DNA of 64,000 nucleotides from contig NZ_SIUB01000004.1 in NCBI RefSeq assembly GCF_004310425.1, forward strand, positions 248,001 to 312,000, read 5' to 3'. The notes beneath the pieces are model-generated. The model searched no databases. It had not been told where the DNA came from and worked only from the letters and a program-made list of their open reading frames with translations. Position numbers and translations under genes: made by a program. This DNA comes from Hansschlegelia quercus (lineage in GTDB: Bacteria; Pseudomonadota; Alphaproteobacteria; Rhizobiales; Methylopilaceae). Below are positions 57,451 through 64,000 of this stretch, piece after piece (position 1 is the first letter of the stretch; the number at the start of each line of letters is the position of its first letter).

Positions 57451-58310
57451 GGCTTCACCACGGCCTCACTCGCCAGCGGCGTCGGTCCGCTGAGCGCAAA
57501 CTGGAAGTTTACGCCACCGAAAATCTGCCACTTGGGAGCGCCTGCGCCTTTGTGAGCTACCGTGTACTGCGGCTCGATAAACGTGTTCATCGTCGTCGTT
57601 TCGTTCAGTTCCCAGATCCTTCCGATGCCGAGCCCCACCGGGATGTAGTGGGTATGGTTCTCGAGATCGAAGTTCATCGTCCCGGACGAACGCAGGTAGA
57701 ATTGCTGCGGCAGGTTGACGTTGAGGATCGGCTGAACGGTGAGCAGGCTTTGCGCTGGCCGTGAGTCGCTGTCGAAGGAATGCTGGTAGGTCGCGAGACC
57801 GCCGATGATGCCCCACGACTGCGGCGCGACCACCACACCGGCGGCGCCGGCCTGCCAGCGACCCTGCCCGGTGTCTTTCTGGGTGGCGGTGGGGATGACC
57901 AGAAGTGGACCTGCGCCGAACTCCACCTTGCCCGGGACCACGAAGAGGTCCATCAGCGTCAGGTCGCCTACACCCGTATCGTGACCGTTCGGGCTCGGCG
58001 ACAGGGTCCTCGAAAATGTCGGAACGGTGTTGATCGGCAGGGTGAAGCGGAAGAGCTGCGGGACGCCCCCGAGCTTCGACGGGATAAGCCCGCGGAACAG
58101 GAAGCTGTTCGCGTCAGGTTTACCGGGTAGGCCGTAGAACGACGACGTGTAGTAGTCCTGAAAGTTTATCGTGATCTTGGGTGTAAGCGGGTTGTTCGCC
58201 TCGTTCGGGTCGGCTGCAGCCGCAGGCCCGATACCGCCGAAAACGAGAGCGAGGGCTGTCACAATTGCGGGCTTCGTCGTTCCAATCCCATGACCTCGTT
58301 CGCGACTCAT
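57447..58310 (-). CDS. MetA-pathway/phenol degradation outer-membrane protein 1
   Basis: 287 aa. Signal peptide (IVTALALVFGGIGPAAA), then beta-rich repeats with alternating hydrophobics (FRFTLPINTVP, VGDLTLMDLFVV, GPLLVIPTATQKDTGQGRWQAG, FIEPQYTVAHKG). This is the Phenol_MetA_deg (PF13557) style, an outer-membrane barrel. ATG at 58310 chosen for the signal peptide; the frame extends upstream into the previous gene without homology. Confidence 0.7.
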   Translation of the reverse strand: MSRERGHGIGTTKPAIVTALALVFGGIGPAAAADPNEANNPLTPKITINFQDYYTSSFYGLPGKPDANSFLFRGLIPSKLGGVPQLFRFTLPINTVPTFSRTLSPSPNGHDTGVGDLTLMDLFVVPGKVEFGAGPLLVIPTATQKDTGQGRWQAGAAGVVVAPQSWGIIGGLATYQHSFDSDSRPAQSLLTVQPILNVNLPQQFYLRSSGTMNFDLENHTHYIPVGLGIGRIWELNETTTMNTFIEPQYTVAHKGAGAPKWQIFGGVNFQFALSGPTPLASEAVVKP

Positions 58311-58318
58311 CTGCTGGC

Positions 58319-59356
58319 TCACTGTTTGGTCGTCAGCGGGATCGCCGCGGACTGGCTGACGTAAAGGGGCGCCGACAAGGTGAAGAACGCAGCTGTGCCT
58401 TTGAGGCGGCGCGTGGCGTCTAGTTCGCGGTAGACCTTGAGGCGGCTCGCGACCGGGAGCTTGCCGAGCTCGAAGTTGAAGCCGACGGTGCCGCCAAGGG
58501 CGACGGTCTCGCCCTTGAACGAGCCCAGCACCGCTCCGCTGCCCGTGTCTCCGCTGACCTGCTTGTAGTAGTAGCCGACGACGCCCGCTGAGAACGCCTT
58601 GGAGAAATGCTGCTCGACCGCCCACTCCGCGTGGAAGTCATTGCCCGGATTGTAGTCGGTAGACGGATTGCGTCCGTTGACGGTGAAGCCGACCTTCCCC
58701 GAGACGTCGAGGCCAATGGCGGGGTCAAGCCACGTTGCCGCCGCGAAGAAGTCTCCGGCCCATTTATTGAAAGCCAGGTTGGCGAGCGCGCCCTTGTGAT
58801 AATCGCCGACCGGGACATTCAACGAGGCCCCCGTCTGCCAATGGAAGTTTCCGGTCTGCCAGCCCACGAAGCTCGAAAGATAGGGGTCGCCAAACCGGGT
58901 CGCCGTGTCGCTGGCGGATCGCTCGATAACGCCGCCACCGGGTCCCGTCAGCCTTGCTCCGGCGTCGATCTGGGGACCGCCGAACGGCAGGCTCGCGCTC
59001 ACCGCCAGAGTTCCGCCCAGGAAACTTGTGGAGGGGACCCAGACAAGCGTCGGGAAGTCCACGATCACTCGGGCATCGAGCTTGGCGACGACATTGCCCC
59101 CAATCGTGAACTGCCGGCCGCGTCCGGCGCTGCCGTCATAGTAAAAAAGGTCGTTCTGGAAGAACACGCCTTCCACCGGTGGCATCAGCGCAGCGCCTGG
59201 GCCGGCCAGACCGAGCGGATAAAGAGACGACCCGCCCTCAGCGGCCCAAACGGGCGAAGTCAGAGCGAAAGCGGTCGCCACGACTGGTGCAAACAAGAGC
59301 GATGAGCGACGAGCCTTACACGGCCTAAACCCGCGATTCCCGCCCACTGGTCTCAT
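58319..59356 (-). CDS. MetA-pathway/phenol degradation outer-membrane protein 2
   Basis: 345 aa. Basic N-terminus and signal (LLFAPVVATAFALTSPVWA), then a long beta-barrel-like protein: PLGLAGPGAALMPPVEGVFFQNDLFYYDG, ASLNVPVGDYHKGALANLAFNKW, NPGNDFHAEWAVEQHF, and AFSAGVVGYYYKQVSGDTG. These are the SphA/Phenol_MetA features. First gene of the operon; element B lies 127 bp upstream. Confidence 0.78.
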   Translation of the reverse strand: MRPVGGNRGFRPCKARRSSLLFAPVVATAFALTSPVWAAEGGSSLYPLGLAGPGAALMPPVEGVFFQNDLFYYDGSAGRGRQFTIGGNVVAKLDARVIVDFPTLVWVPSTSFLGGTLAVSASLPFGGPQIDAGARLTGPGGGVIERSASDTATRFGDPYLSSFVGWQTGNFHWQTGASLNVPVGDYHKGALANLAFNKWAGDFFAAATWLDPAIGLDVSGKVGFTVNGRNPSTDYNPGNDFHAEWAVEQHFSKAFSAGVVGYYYKQVSGDTGSGAVLGSFKGETVALGGTVGFNFELGKLPVASRLKVYRELDATRRLKGTAAFFTLSAPLYVSQSAAIPLTTKQ

Positions 59357-59482
59357 GACGTCCCCCGACTCGTACCAATCCGCCTCACCGGCTGATCGCC
59401 ACTCGCCGTCTGCAGGAGAACGCTGGACAGGAACGTGTCGCGACGACAGCAGCTTATCGGCGGCTGAACGCGGGTCATTGCC

Positions 59483-59493
59483 GTAACTGTAAC
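59483..59493. promoter_or_regulatory. GTWACYGTWAC element B
   Basis: GTAACTGTAAC, followed by TGCAAC, lies 127 bp before the ATG of the outer-membrane operon on the minus strand. Between 59357 and 59616 no gene is seen. Confidence 0.55.
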
Positions 59494-59616
59494 TGCAACC
59501 TGCGCGCTAAATGGCCCTAGGTAGAAGCTTGCCAGCCACAGGCGCACCCATCCGGTCGCAGGTCTTCGCGAGGCCGCGGCCGCTCCGACAGTCGGTTGCT
59601 CACGCCCGCCTGGTCG

Positions 59617-60861
59617 TCACCTGACTGCCGAGGAGGCTGCTGCCGACTCCGCGTGCTCTCCGATCGAACGGACCTGACGTTTTAGACCCCGGCGGGTGGC
59701 GGGATCGACGAGAGCAATCGGCGCGGCGACAACGGCGGCCACGGTCGAGCCGACCACCGAAGCTGCGCCCACGGTCGCCCCCGCCAAGCGTTCCCCAAGC
59801 GTAAGATCCGAATCCGAGATTTGCTGGCCTGCGATCAAGCGCGTGCCGATCAGCTTCACCACCTCGGGGCTCTCGGCAAACTTGCCGTGATTCAATCTGT
59901 CGCCGGCCTCGACCTTGGTTAGGTCGATCGCCACGACATTGGCTGCGGCCAGCTTGGACTTGTAGGGCTCGGCGTCGGGATCGATCGCGCCTAGGCGGTC
60001 GATCCCGCCAGCGATCCTCCGGGAGATCGCCAACGCTCGGTCATCGCGGGAGATCAGCACCGTGATGCGCGGCCGTGGCTCGGGAATCGCAAGAAAGTCG
60101 GACCGGAACACGTCCACGTCGACGTCGGGCGCCGCCATGATGACGTTCCGGATCTTCGGAGGGATCGAGCCATTCCGGATCGCCATCTGCCGGAGCGCCT
60201 CGATCATCACCCAATTGCCCAGGGAATGGGCCATGACGGTGACGTCGCCAACGTCCGGATCCCTTGCCGCGTTGGTGATGAGGGCTTCCAGCGCATCCCG
60301 GGACGCGGTTCCGCTCTCGCGGTCGTAGAGGTAATCGAGGGCGCTGCCGCGCGATGGCCAGGTGAACAGCACCGGAGCCGCGTCCGTACCGGAGTCGTGC
60401 GCAATCTGCGCGAACCGGTACGCCGCGTTCTCGAAGGTGTTGTTGAAGCCGTGGACGAAGATCAGGACGCTCCGCTTTGGACCGGCGACCGTCCGGAACC
60501 ACGTCTTCACGCCCCCGACGTCGATGTCCGCGGCCCTGAGCGTCGCGAACTCCGTCGCGGGGTTCGCCGGCAGCTTCCGCGGCCACTGCACGTCTCCGAC
60601 TTTATGGGCCGGTGGGGGCGGGATCGAAACCACAAGATTAAACAGCGACCGCCCACGCGCCCGGGAGCCGCCGAAGATCTGCCCTGGGGGCTCGTTGGTT
60701 CTGGCGCGGGTGGTGACGACGAGCATGTTGACCTTGCTCGCCCCGGGAGCCGCCATGACCGTCGGCGATGGAACGAGAACGTCCTGCGCCCGCCCCCCGC
60801 AACCGCACAGCCCGGCAGCGCCGGCCATAAGCACGAGAAGGCGTACGCAACGAAGATCCAT
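59617..60861 (-). CDS. DUF900-type alpha/beta hydrolase, lipoprotein
   Basis: 414 aa. Lipobox at GLCGCGG after a hydrophobic N-terminus predicts a lipid anchor. The DUF900 hydrolase core spans about 90-330: VLIFVHGFNNTFENAAYR, VLFTWPSRGSALDYLYDRES, nucleophile Ser in VMAHSLGNWVMI, IMAAPDVDVDVF. The last 90 residues form a linker and Ala/Val-rich segment. Function: an envelope esterase or lipase of unknown substrate. Confidence 0.85.
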   Translation of the reverse strand: MDLRCVRLLVLMAGAAGLCGCGGRAQDVLVPSPTVMAAPGASKVNMLVVTTRARTNEPPGQIFGGSRARGRSLFNLVVSIPPPPAHKVGDVQWPRKLPANPATEFATLRAADIDVGGVKTWFRTVAGPKRSVLIFVHGFNNTFENAAYRFAQIAHDSGTDAAPVLFTWPSRGSALDYLYDRESGTASRDALEALITNAARDPDVGDVTVMAHSLGNWVMIEALRQMAIRNGSIPPKIRNVIMAAPDVDVDVFRSDFLAIPEPRPRITVLISRDDRALAISRRIAGGIDRLGAIDPDAEPYKSKLAAANVVAIDLTKVEAGDRLNHGKFAESPEVVKLIGTRLIAGQQISDSDLTLGERLAGATVGAASVVGSTVAAVVAAPIALVDPATRRGLKRQVRSIGEHAESAAASSAVR

Positions 60862-60920
60862 GACGCCCCCGACAGCCCCGCCGCGATGGATTCTATGAGG
60901 ATCGATCCCTCGATAACGCT

Positions 60921-60931
60921 GTAACTGTTAC
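60921..60931. promoter_or_regulatory. GTWACYGTWAC element C
   Basis: GTAACTGTTAC, an 11-bp near-palindrome, sits 60 bp upstream of the DUF900 gene start. Confidence 0.55.
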
Positions 60932-60968
60932 TGCGGCCGGCGCGACGGTCATGCCCCGTCCTCTCAAC

Positions 60969-61769
60969 TCACCGGGCGACGCACAGCACCCGGTCGACGA
61001 TCTGGCAGGCCAGGCCATCGATCGTCTCGGCGGACGGATGGCCGGCGTCCGCGTGGTCCGACGCTTCTGACCACCCAACCCGACGGCTCCAGAGGTCCGT
61101 GAGCCGCCAATCGTATCGCTTCGCGCCCGCAAGGGTGTGCACGGCGATTTCGACAGCATAGGCCGACCGCGAAGCGTCCATGAGTTGCTTAAGGATGCCG
61201 TCGGATGACGCGGACGTCATGTAGACGTCGCACCCGGAGGCCGTGAGGCGTCGGACGACGGCACACACGAGAAGTTCCCCGCGGGAGGCCGCGCAGCGGT
61301 CGGCCGGGTCCGATCGGTGGGCGATGAAGAACGACGGATGCGGTGGACCCGTACAGGAAGCAAAGGACGCGATCGGAACCGGCGCCGCGACGGGTAAGGG
61401 TGCGGCCTTCGATATCCTGAAGATCGGCGCGTAGCTGCCCGGGGGGATCATGATGTGGACAGGATCGGAGGCTCCCGGACCGTCGTAATACAGCGCCAGC
61501 GCCGTCCTGATGCGGGTCGCCTCGATGCGAACGATCGGATCCGTTGCAGGATCGAAGTCCGAGCCTCGTCCGAAGACATCGACGCCGATGGTGTAAGCCT
61601 TGATGCGCTCACCGCGGCCCTCAAGGGCCTCGTTGACGACGAAAGCCAGAAAACGCCTGTTCCGCTCGGAAAGCTTGAGGCTGCCGCTCGCGCACAGCTT
61701 GTCGAGTTGCTGCCTAATCGCTTGAGCTGAGGGAGCCTCGTCCCCCATTGCAAAGCTCTGCACGCTCAT
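60969..61769 (-). CDS. Protein with adenylate-cyclase-associated N-terminal domain; possible regulator
   Basis: 266 aa. N-terminal half (about 15-115): RQQLDKLCASGSLKLSERNRRFLAFVVNEALEGRG, IGVDVFGRGSDFDPATDPIVRIEATRIRTAL, and VHIMIPPGSYAPIF. This domain is frequent at the N-terminus of rhizobial proteins annotated as adenylate cyclases or TPR regulators. The C-terminal half (about 140-266) resembles a degenerate TolB/effector-like fold, without a visible cyclase motif. A dyad just upstream may be its own operator. Confidence 0.55.
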   Translation of the reverse strand: MSVQSFAMGDEAPSAQAIRQQLDKLCASGSLKLSERNRRFLAFVVNEALEGRGERIKAYTIGVDVFGRGSDFDPATDPIVRIEATRIRTALALYYDGPGASDPVHIMIPPGSYAPIFRISKAAPLPVAAPVPIASFASCTGPPHPSFFIAHRSDPADRCAASRGELLVCAVVRRLTASGCDVYMTSASSDGILKQLMDASRSAYAVEIAVHTLAGAKRYDWRLTDLWSRRVGWSEASDHADAGHPSAETIDGLACQIVDRVLCVAR

Positions 61770-61784
61770 CGACTGCCTCGTGTC

Positions 61785-61801
61785 GACCTGATGCTCAGGT
61801 C
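61785..61801. promoter_or_regulatory. Dyad upstream of the possible regulator
   Basis: GACCTGA-TGC-TCAGGTC is a perfect 7-bp inverted repeat, 16 bp before the ATG at 61769 (minus strand). The position near the ribosome site or promoter would suit autoregulation or an RNA hairpin. Confidence 0.45.
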
Positions 61802-61870
61802 AGCGCGGGATGCATCTTAGTAGTGCCCACCTCAGAACTATCACGAACGAGGACGGTCGCAGACCCCACC

Positions 61871-62152
61871 TTAAGTTAGCCGGGGCACAATTTCCTTCGT
61901 TGATGAATCAATGATTTCGATCAGGTCCTGCTCCGTGGCGTCGATCAACTCCTTGTATTCTTCGACCCTTTCGCGAGGGGCAGGATGCTGGCGGACCCAA
62001 TGTTCGAGGCCGCCGTGCGCCAGCTCATACGCTTCGCAGAGTTCGCGGAAATGAGGGTCCAGGCTCCAGCGCGCGTGAAGCGCCGCCCGGTGCCCGGGCC
62101 AGAGCAGCTTGAGGCGGGCTAGGCCACGCTCATCGACTTGGGTCACCGTCAC
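61871..62152 (-). CDS. Small protein of unknown function
   Basis: 93 aa. Mostly helical, with Arg/Leu/Glu rich segments (LLWPGHRAALHARW, FRELCEAYELAHGGLEHW, VEEYKELIDATEQDLIEIID). No signal peptide. Its ATG overlaps a possible 24-codon frame upstream (ATGA). Function unknown. Confidence 0.6.
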   Translation of the reverse strand: MTVTQVDERGLARLKLLWPGHRAALHARWSLDPHFRELCEAYELAHGGLEHWVRQHPAPRERVEEYKELIDATEQDLIEIIDSSTKEIVPRLT

Positions 62153-62223
62153 CTCGAACGCCGATGCGCCTGCGATGCGATCTGCCGCCGCAAGTTGGTT
62201 TCGATGAAGCCATCAAGGTTCAT
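62149..62223 (-). CDS. Possible 24-aa coupled small frame
   Basis: ATG at 62223 gives 24 codons (starting MNLDGFIETNLRRQ, ending RRSR) whose stop overlaps the start of the 93-aa gene. The frame extends upstream without a better start. It may be a leader peptide or a chance frame. Confidence 0.3.
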   Translation of the reverse strand: MNLDGFIETNLRRQIASQAHRRSR

Positions 62224-62295
62224 CGCCCGGCTAATTTCCACGTGGCAAATGAGCACGCTCGGAATCCGGACATCCGTGCATAGAACGACGCTGCC

Positions 62296-62306
62296 GATAC
62301 TGTAAC
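62296..62306. promoter_or_regulatory. GTWACYGTWAC-type element D
   Basis: GATACTGTAAC, one mismatch from consensus, 57 bp before the DUF2092 ATG at 62364, and also upstream of the divergent small genes. Confidence 0.5.
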
Positions 62307-62363
62307 AACTTGCCCATCCGGAGGAGGCCATCTCTGCTGATGCCTTATTGAGGAGGGGCATCG

Positions 62364-63167
62364 ATGCACGGAACACTTACGCCCATCGAAGCGAGGCGCA
62401 AGGTCGCGGTCGTCTTGGGCGCCGTGCTGGCGCTCTGCCCCGCGGCGATCTCGGCGAAGCCCAAGCACGGGGAGAGAGTCCAGGAGAGGGTCGAGCCGGC
62501 CTCCATAGAGGCCCTGACCCGCATGGGCGATTACGTCGGCTCGTTGCAGAGCTTCGCGTTCGACACCGCGTCCATGATCGACGTCGTCGCGCCGAACGGC
62601 CAGACATTCGGAATCGGGGGCGTCGGCCGCTACGAAGCTCAGCGCCCGGACAAGCTGCGCGTCGAGCTCAAGACAGACGCGTTCGAGCGCGAGTTCTTCC
62701 TCGACGGCAAGACCTTCACGGTGGTGGCTCCTGCCGAGGGCTACTACGGCGAGCTCGATGCGAAGCCGACGATCGCCGAGACGCTGAACTGGATGGCCAA
62801 GGCCTTCGCCATCGAGCTGCCGCTTGCGGACCTGTTTGATCTGGGGACGGAGGACAGCCCGGTGAAGCGCATCCAAAGCGGGTTTCACGTCGGGCCGTCG
62901 ACCGTCGACGGCGTCGAGGCCGAGCATTACGCCTTCCGGTCCCACGGGCACGACTGGGAGGTCTGGATCCGGACCGGCGACAAGCCGCTTCCGCTCAAGT
63001 TCGTGCTGGTGAACCGCGACGACCCCGCGCGACCCCGTTACGACGTGACCTTGAAGTGGAGCGACGACCCCAAGGTCGAGGACGGGGACTTCGCCTTCAA
63101 GCCCAGCGGCGACATGAAGCCCATCGAGTTCTTCCACAACGTCGATGTCACGGGAGACCTGAAATGA
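62364..63167 (+). CDS. DUF2092 secreted protein
   Basis: 267 aa. Signal peptide (VAVVLGAVLALCPAAISA), then a DUF2092 domain: LTRMGDYVGSLQSFAFDTASMID, VGRYEAQRPDKLRVELK, FFLDGKTFTVVAPAEGYY, and SPVKRIQSGFHVGPSTVDGVEAEHYAFRS. The fold resembles LolA/outer-membrane lipoprotein-carrier proteins. Function unknown. Overlaps the next gene by 4 bp (ATGA). Confidence 0.82.
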   Translation: MHGTLTPIEARRKVAVVLGAVLALCPAAISAKPKHGERVQERVEPASIEALTRMGDYVGSLQSFAFDTASMIDVVAPNGQTFGIGGVGRYEAQRPDKLRVELKTDAFEREFFLDGKTFTVVAPAEGYYGELDAKPTIAETLNWMAKAFAIELPLADLFDLGTEDSPVKRIQSGFHVGPSTVDGVEAEHYAFRSHGHDWEVWIRTGDKPLPLKFVLVNRDDPARPRYDVTLKWSDDPKVEDGDFAFKPSGDMKPIEFFHNVDVTGDLK

Positions 63168-63793
63168 GCGGGCGTGGCGCCGTGGGACGCGTCGCCGCGG
63201 CGGGTTTTTCGATCGCCCTCGCGACCGCGTCGCTGCTTGGGTCCGCCCGGGAGGCTGACGCCTTCAGGGGCGGAGGCTTCCGCATGGGTGGCGGAGGCTT
63301 TCACGGGGGCGGATTTCGTGGAGGAGGTTTCCACGGCGGCGGCTTCGCCTATCGCGGCGGGAGCATGAACATCGGGCCCCACTTCCAGGCGCCCCACAAC
63401 CTCCGCCCGATCGATCCGGCGGGCGGCGGGGGACGTCCCCGGCCTCACCCCGGCGCCGGACCCCGACCGCATCCTGGACCAGGCCCAGGGCCGCACCCGG
63501 GTCCCGGCCCCGGACCACACCCTCCCGGTCCGCCGCCTGGCCCTCATCCCGTCGGCCCTTATCCTGGCTATTGGCCCGGACCGTATTACCCCGGCGGCGC
63601 CTACTGGGCCGGGGCGGCCGTTGGCGCGGCGGTCGGCGCGGCCGTGGTCGGTTCCGTCGTCTACTCCCTGCCGCCTTCCTGCGAGCGGATCGTCGTGAAC
63701 AACGTGACCTATGAACGATGCGGCAATGCCTGGTACCGGCCCCACTATTACGGAACCCAGGTGACCTACGTGGTGATCGACCCGCCGAGATAA
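63164..63793 (+). CDS. Gly/Pro/His-rich exported protein
   Basis: 209 aa. Signal peptide (GFSIALATASLLGSAREADA), a GGGFHGGGFRGGG-type stretch (about 35-65), then a Pro/Gly/His repeat (PGPGPHPGPGPGPHP) and a small C-terminal domain with a Cys pair (PPSCERIVVNN, YERCGNAWYRPHYY), as in DUF6515-like proteins. Coupled to the DUF2092 gene and followed by a strong terminator. Possibly a cell-surface or matrix protein. Confidence 0.7.
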   Translation: MSGRGAVGRVAAAGFSIALATASLLGSAREADAFRGGGFRMGGGGFHGGGFRGGGFHGGGFAYRGGSMNIGPHFQAPHNLRPIDPAGGGGRPRPHPGAGPRPHPGPGPGPHPGPGPGPHPPGPPPGPHPVGPYPGYWPGPYYPGGAYWAGAAVGAAVGAAVVGSVVYSLPPSCERIVVNNVTYERCGNAWYRPHYYGTQVTYVVIDPPR

Positions 63794-63818
63794 CGGCCGC
63801 CTCTCAATGACGACACGG

Positions 63819-63848
63819 AAGGAGAGGCGTCACAACGCCTCTCCTTTT
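63819..63848 (+). terminator. Rho-independent terminator after DUF2092 operon
   Basis: AAGGAGAGGCGT (63819-63830) pairs perfectly with ACGCCTCTCCTT (63835-63846) over a CACA loop, with TTTT ending the stem. It lies 26 bp after the stop. Confidence 0.88.
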
Positions 63849-63914
63849 CAGTCTTCGGAAGGCTGTTCAGCGCATCGCCGGCATCGCGCGTGACACCGCA
63901 GCGGCCGGGCGACC

Positions 63915-63925
63915 GTTACCGTTAC
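63915..63925. promoter_or_regulatory. GTWACYGTWAC element E
   Basis: GTTACCGTTAC, a full match to the consensus, near the right edge; it probably controls a gene beginning beyond or at the window end. Confidence 0.5.
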
Positions 63926-64000
63926 AGACTCAGTCCCCCGCGGATGCCCGTGCCAGCATGGCCGAAGCGCGACGACGTGCGCGGTCCTGGCTCGGCTTGA

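Noticed and set aside
63944-64000. A gene start at the right edge (ATG at 63944 or 63958)
   Set aside because: The first closes after 18 codons and the second has no ribosome site and only 14 codons in the window, so it cannot be supported.

Overview
The window looks like chromosomal DNA from a high-GC alphaproteobacterium of the Hyphomicrobiales (Rhizobiales). This rests on the gene content and order (TIGR02300/FYDLN-acid protein, cmk-aroA next to rpsA-sppA-ihfB, RppH-YibQ-CtpA-EnvC in one run), frequent GTG/TTG starts and dense GC-rich coding. The genus cannot be named from the sequence alone.

Region 1 (1-16.5 kb) is conserved core genome: a partial cupin/JmjC-like gene, an acyl-CoA ligase, the rppH-yibQ-ctpA-envC cell-envelope/RNA-decay run, a family-4-like uracil-DNA glycosylase, a YpfJ-type metallopeptidase, lapA-like, ihfB, sppA, rpsA, cmk, aroA, a TIGR02300 gene and tRNA-Ala(GGC). 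Two copies of a ~100-bp palindromic intergenic repeat each sit between convergent genes.

Region 2 (16.5-29.1 kb) is a defence island immediately downstream of the tRNA. A large serine recombinase in an operon with DUF2924 and DUF3489 genes is followed by a short-Argonaute/TIR-APAZ pair (SPARTA), a Gabija pair (GajA-like OLD/TOPRIM nuclease and GajB-like UvrD helicase), and a type II restriction-modification pair (C5 methyltransferase and GIY-YIG, Eco29kI-like nuclease).

Region 3 (29.5-53.5 kb) reads as an accessory catabolic cluster. It holds an FAD monooxygenase, two tandem-module Lrp/AsnC regulators and a remnant of a third, a glycine-betaine/quaternary-amine type ABC importer, a complete Liv-type importer (binding protein separate), two paralogous LLM-type flavin monooxygenases each with a flavin reductase, a YtcJ/NfdA-like amidohydrolase, a CobW metallochaperone, an EamA exporter, a carboxymuconolactone-decarboxylase-like protein and two aldehyde dehydrogenases. 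My inference is uptake and oxidative ring opening of an N-heterocycle or related quaternary amine, followed by deformylation and aldehyde oxidation, by analogy to the pyridine (Pyr) and trigonelline (Tgn) pathways. The substrate is unknown. Short sequence blocks recur in the control regions of three of its transcription units.

Region 4 (53.8-64 kb) is a cluster of exported or envelope proteins: two DUF1254 proteins, two MetA-pathway-type outer-membrane proteins, a DUF900 lipoprotein hydrolase, a DUF2092 protein, a Gly/Pro-rich protein and a possible regulator. An 11-bp element of form GTWACYGTWAC occurs upstream of four of its transcription units and once more at the window edge, suggesting a local regulon with no described regulator.
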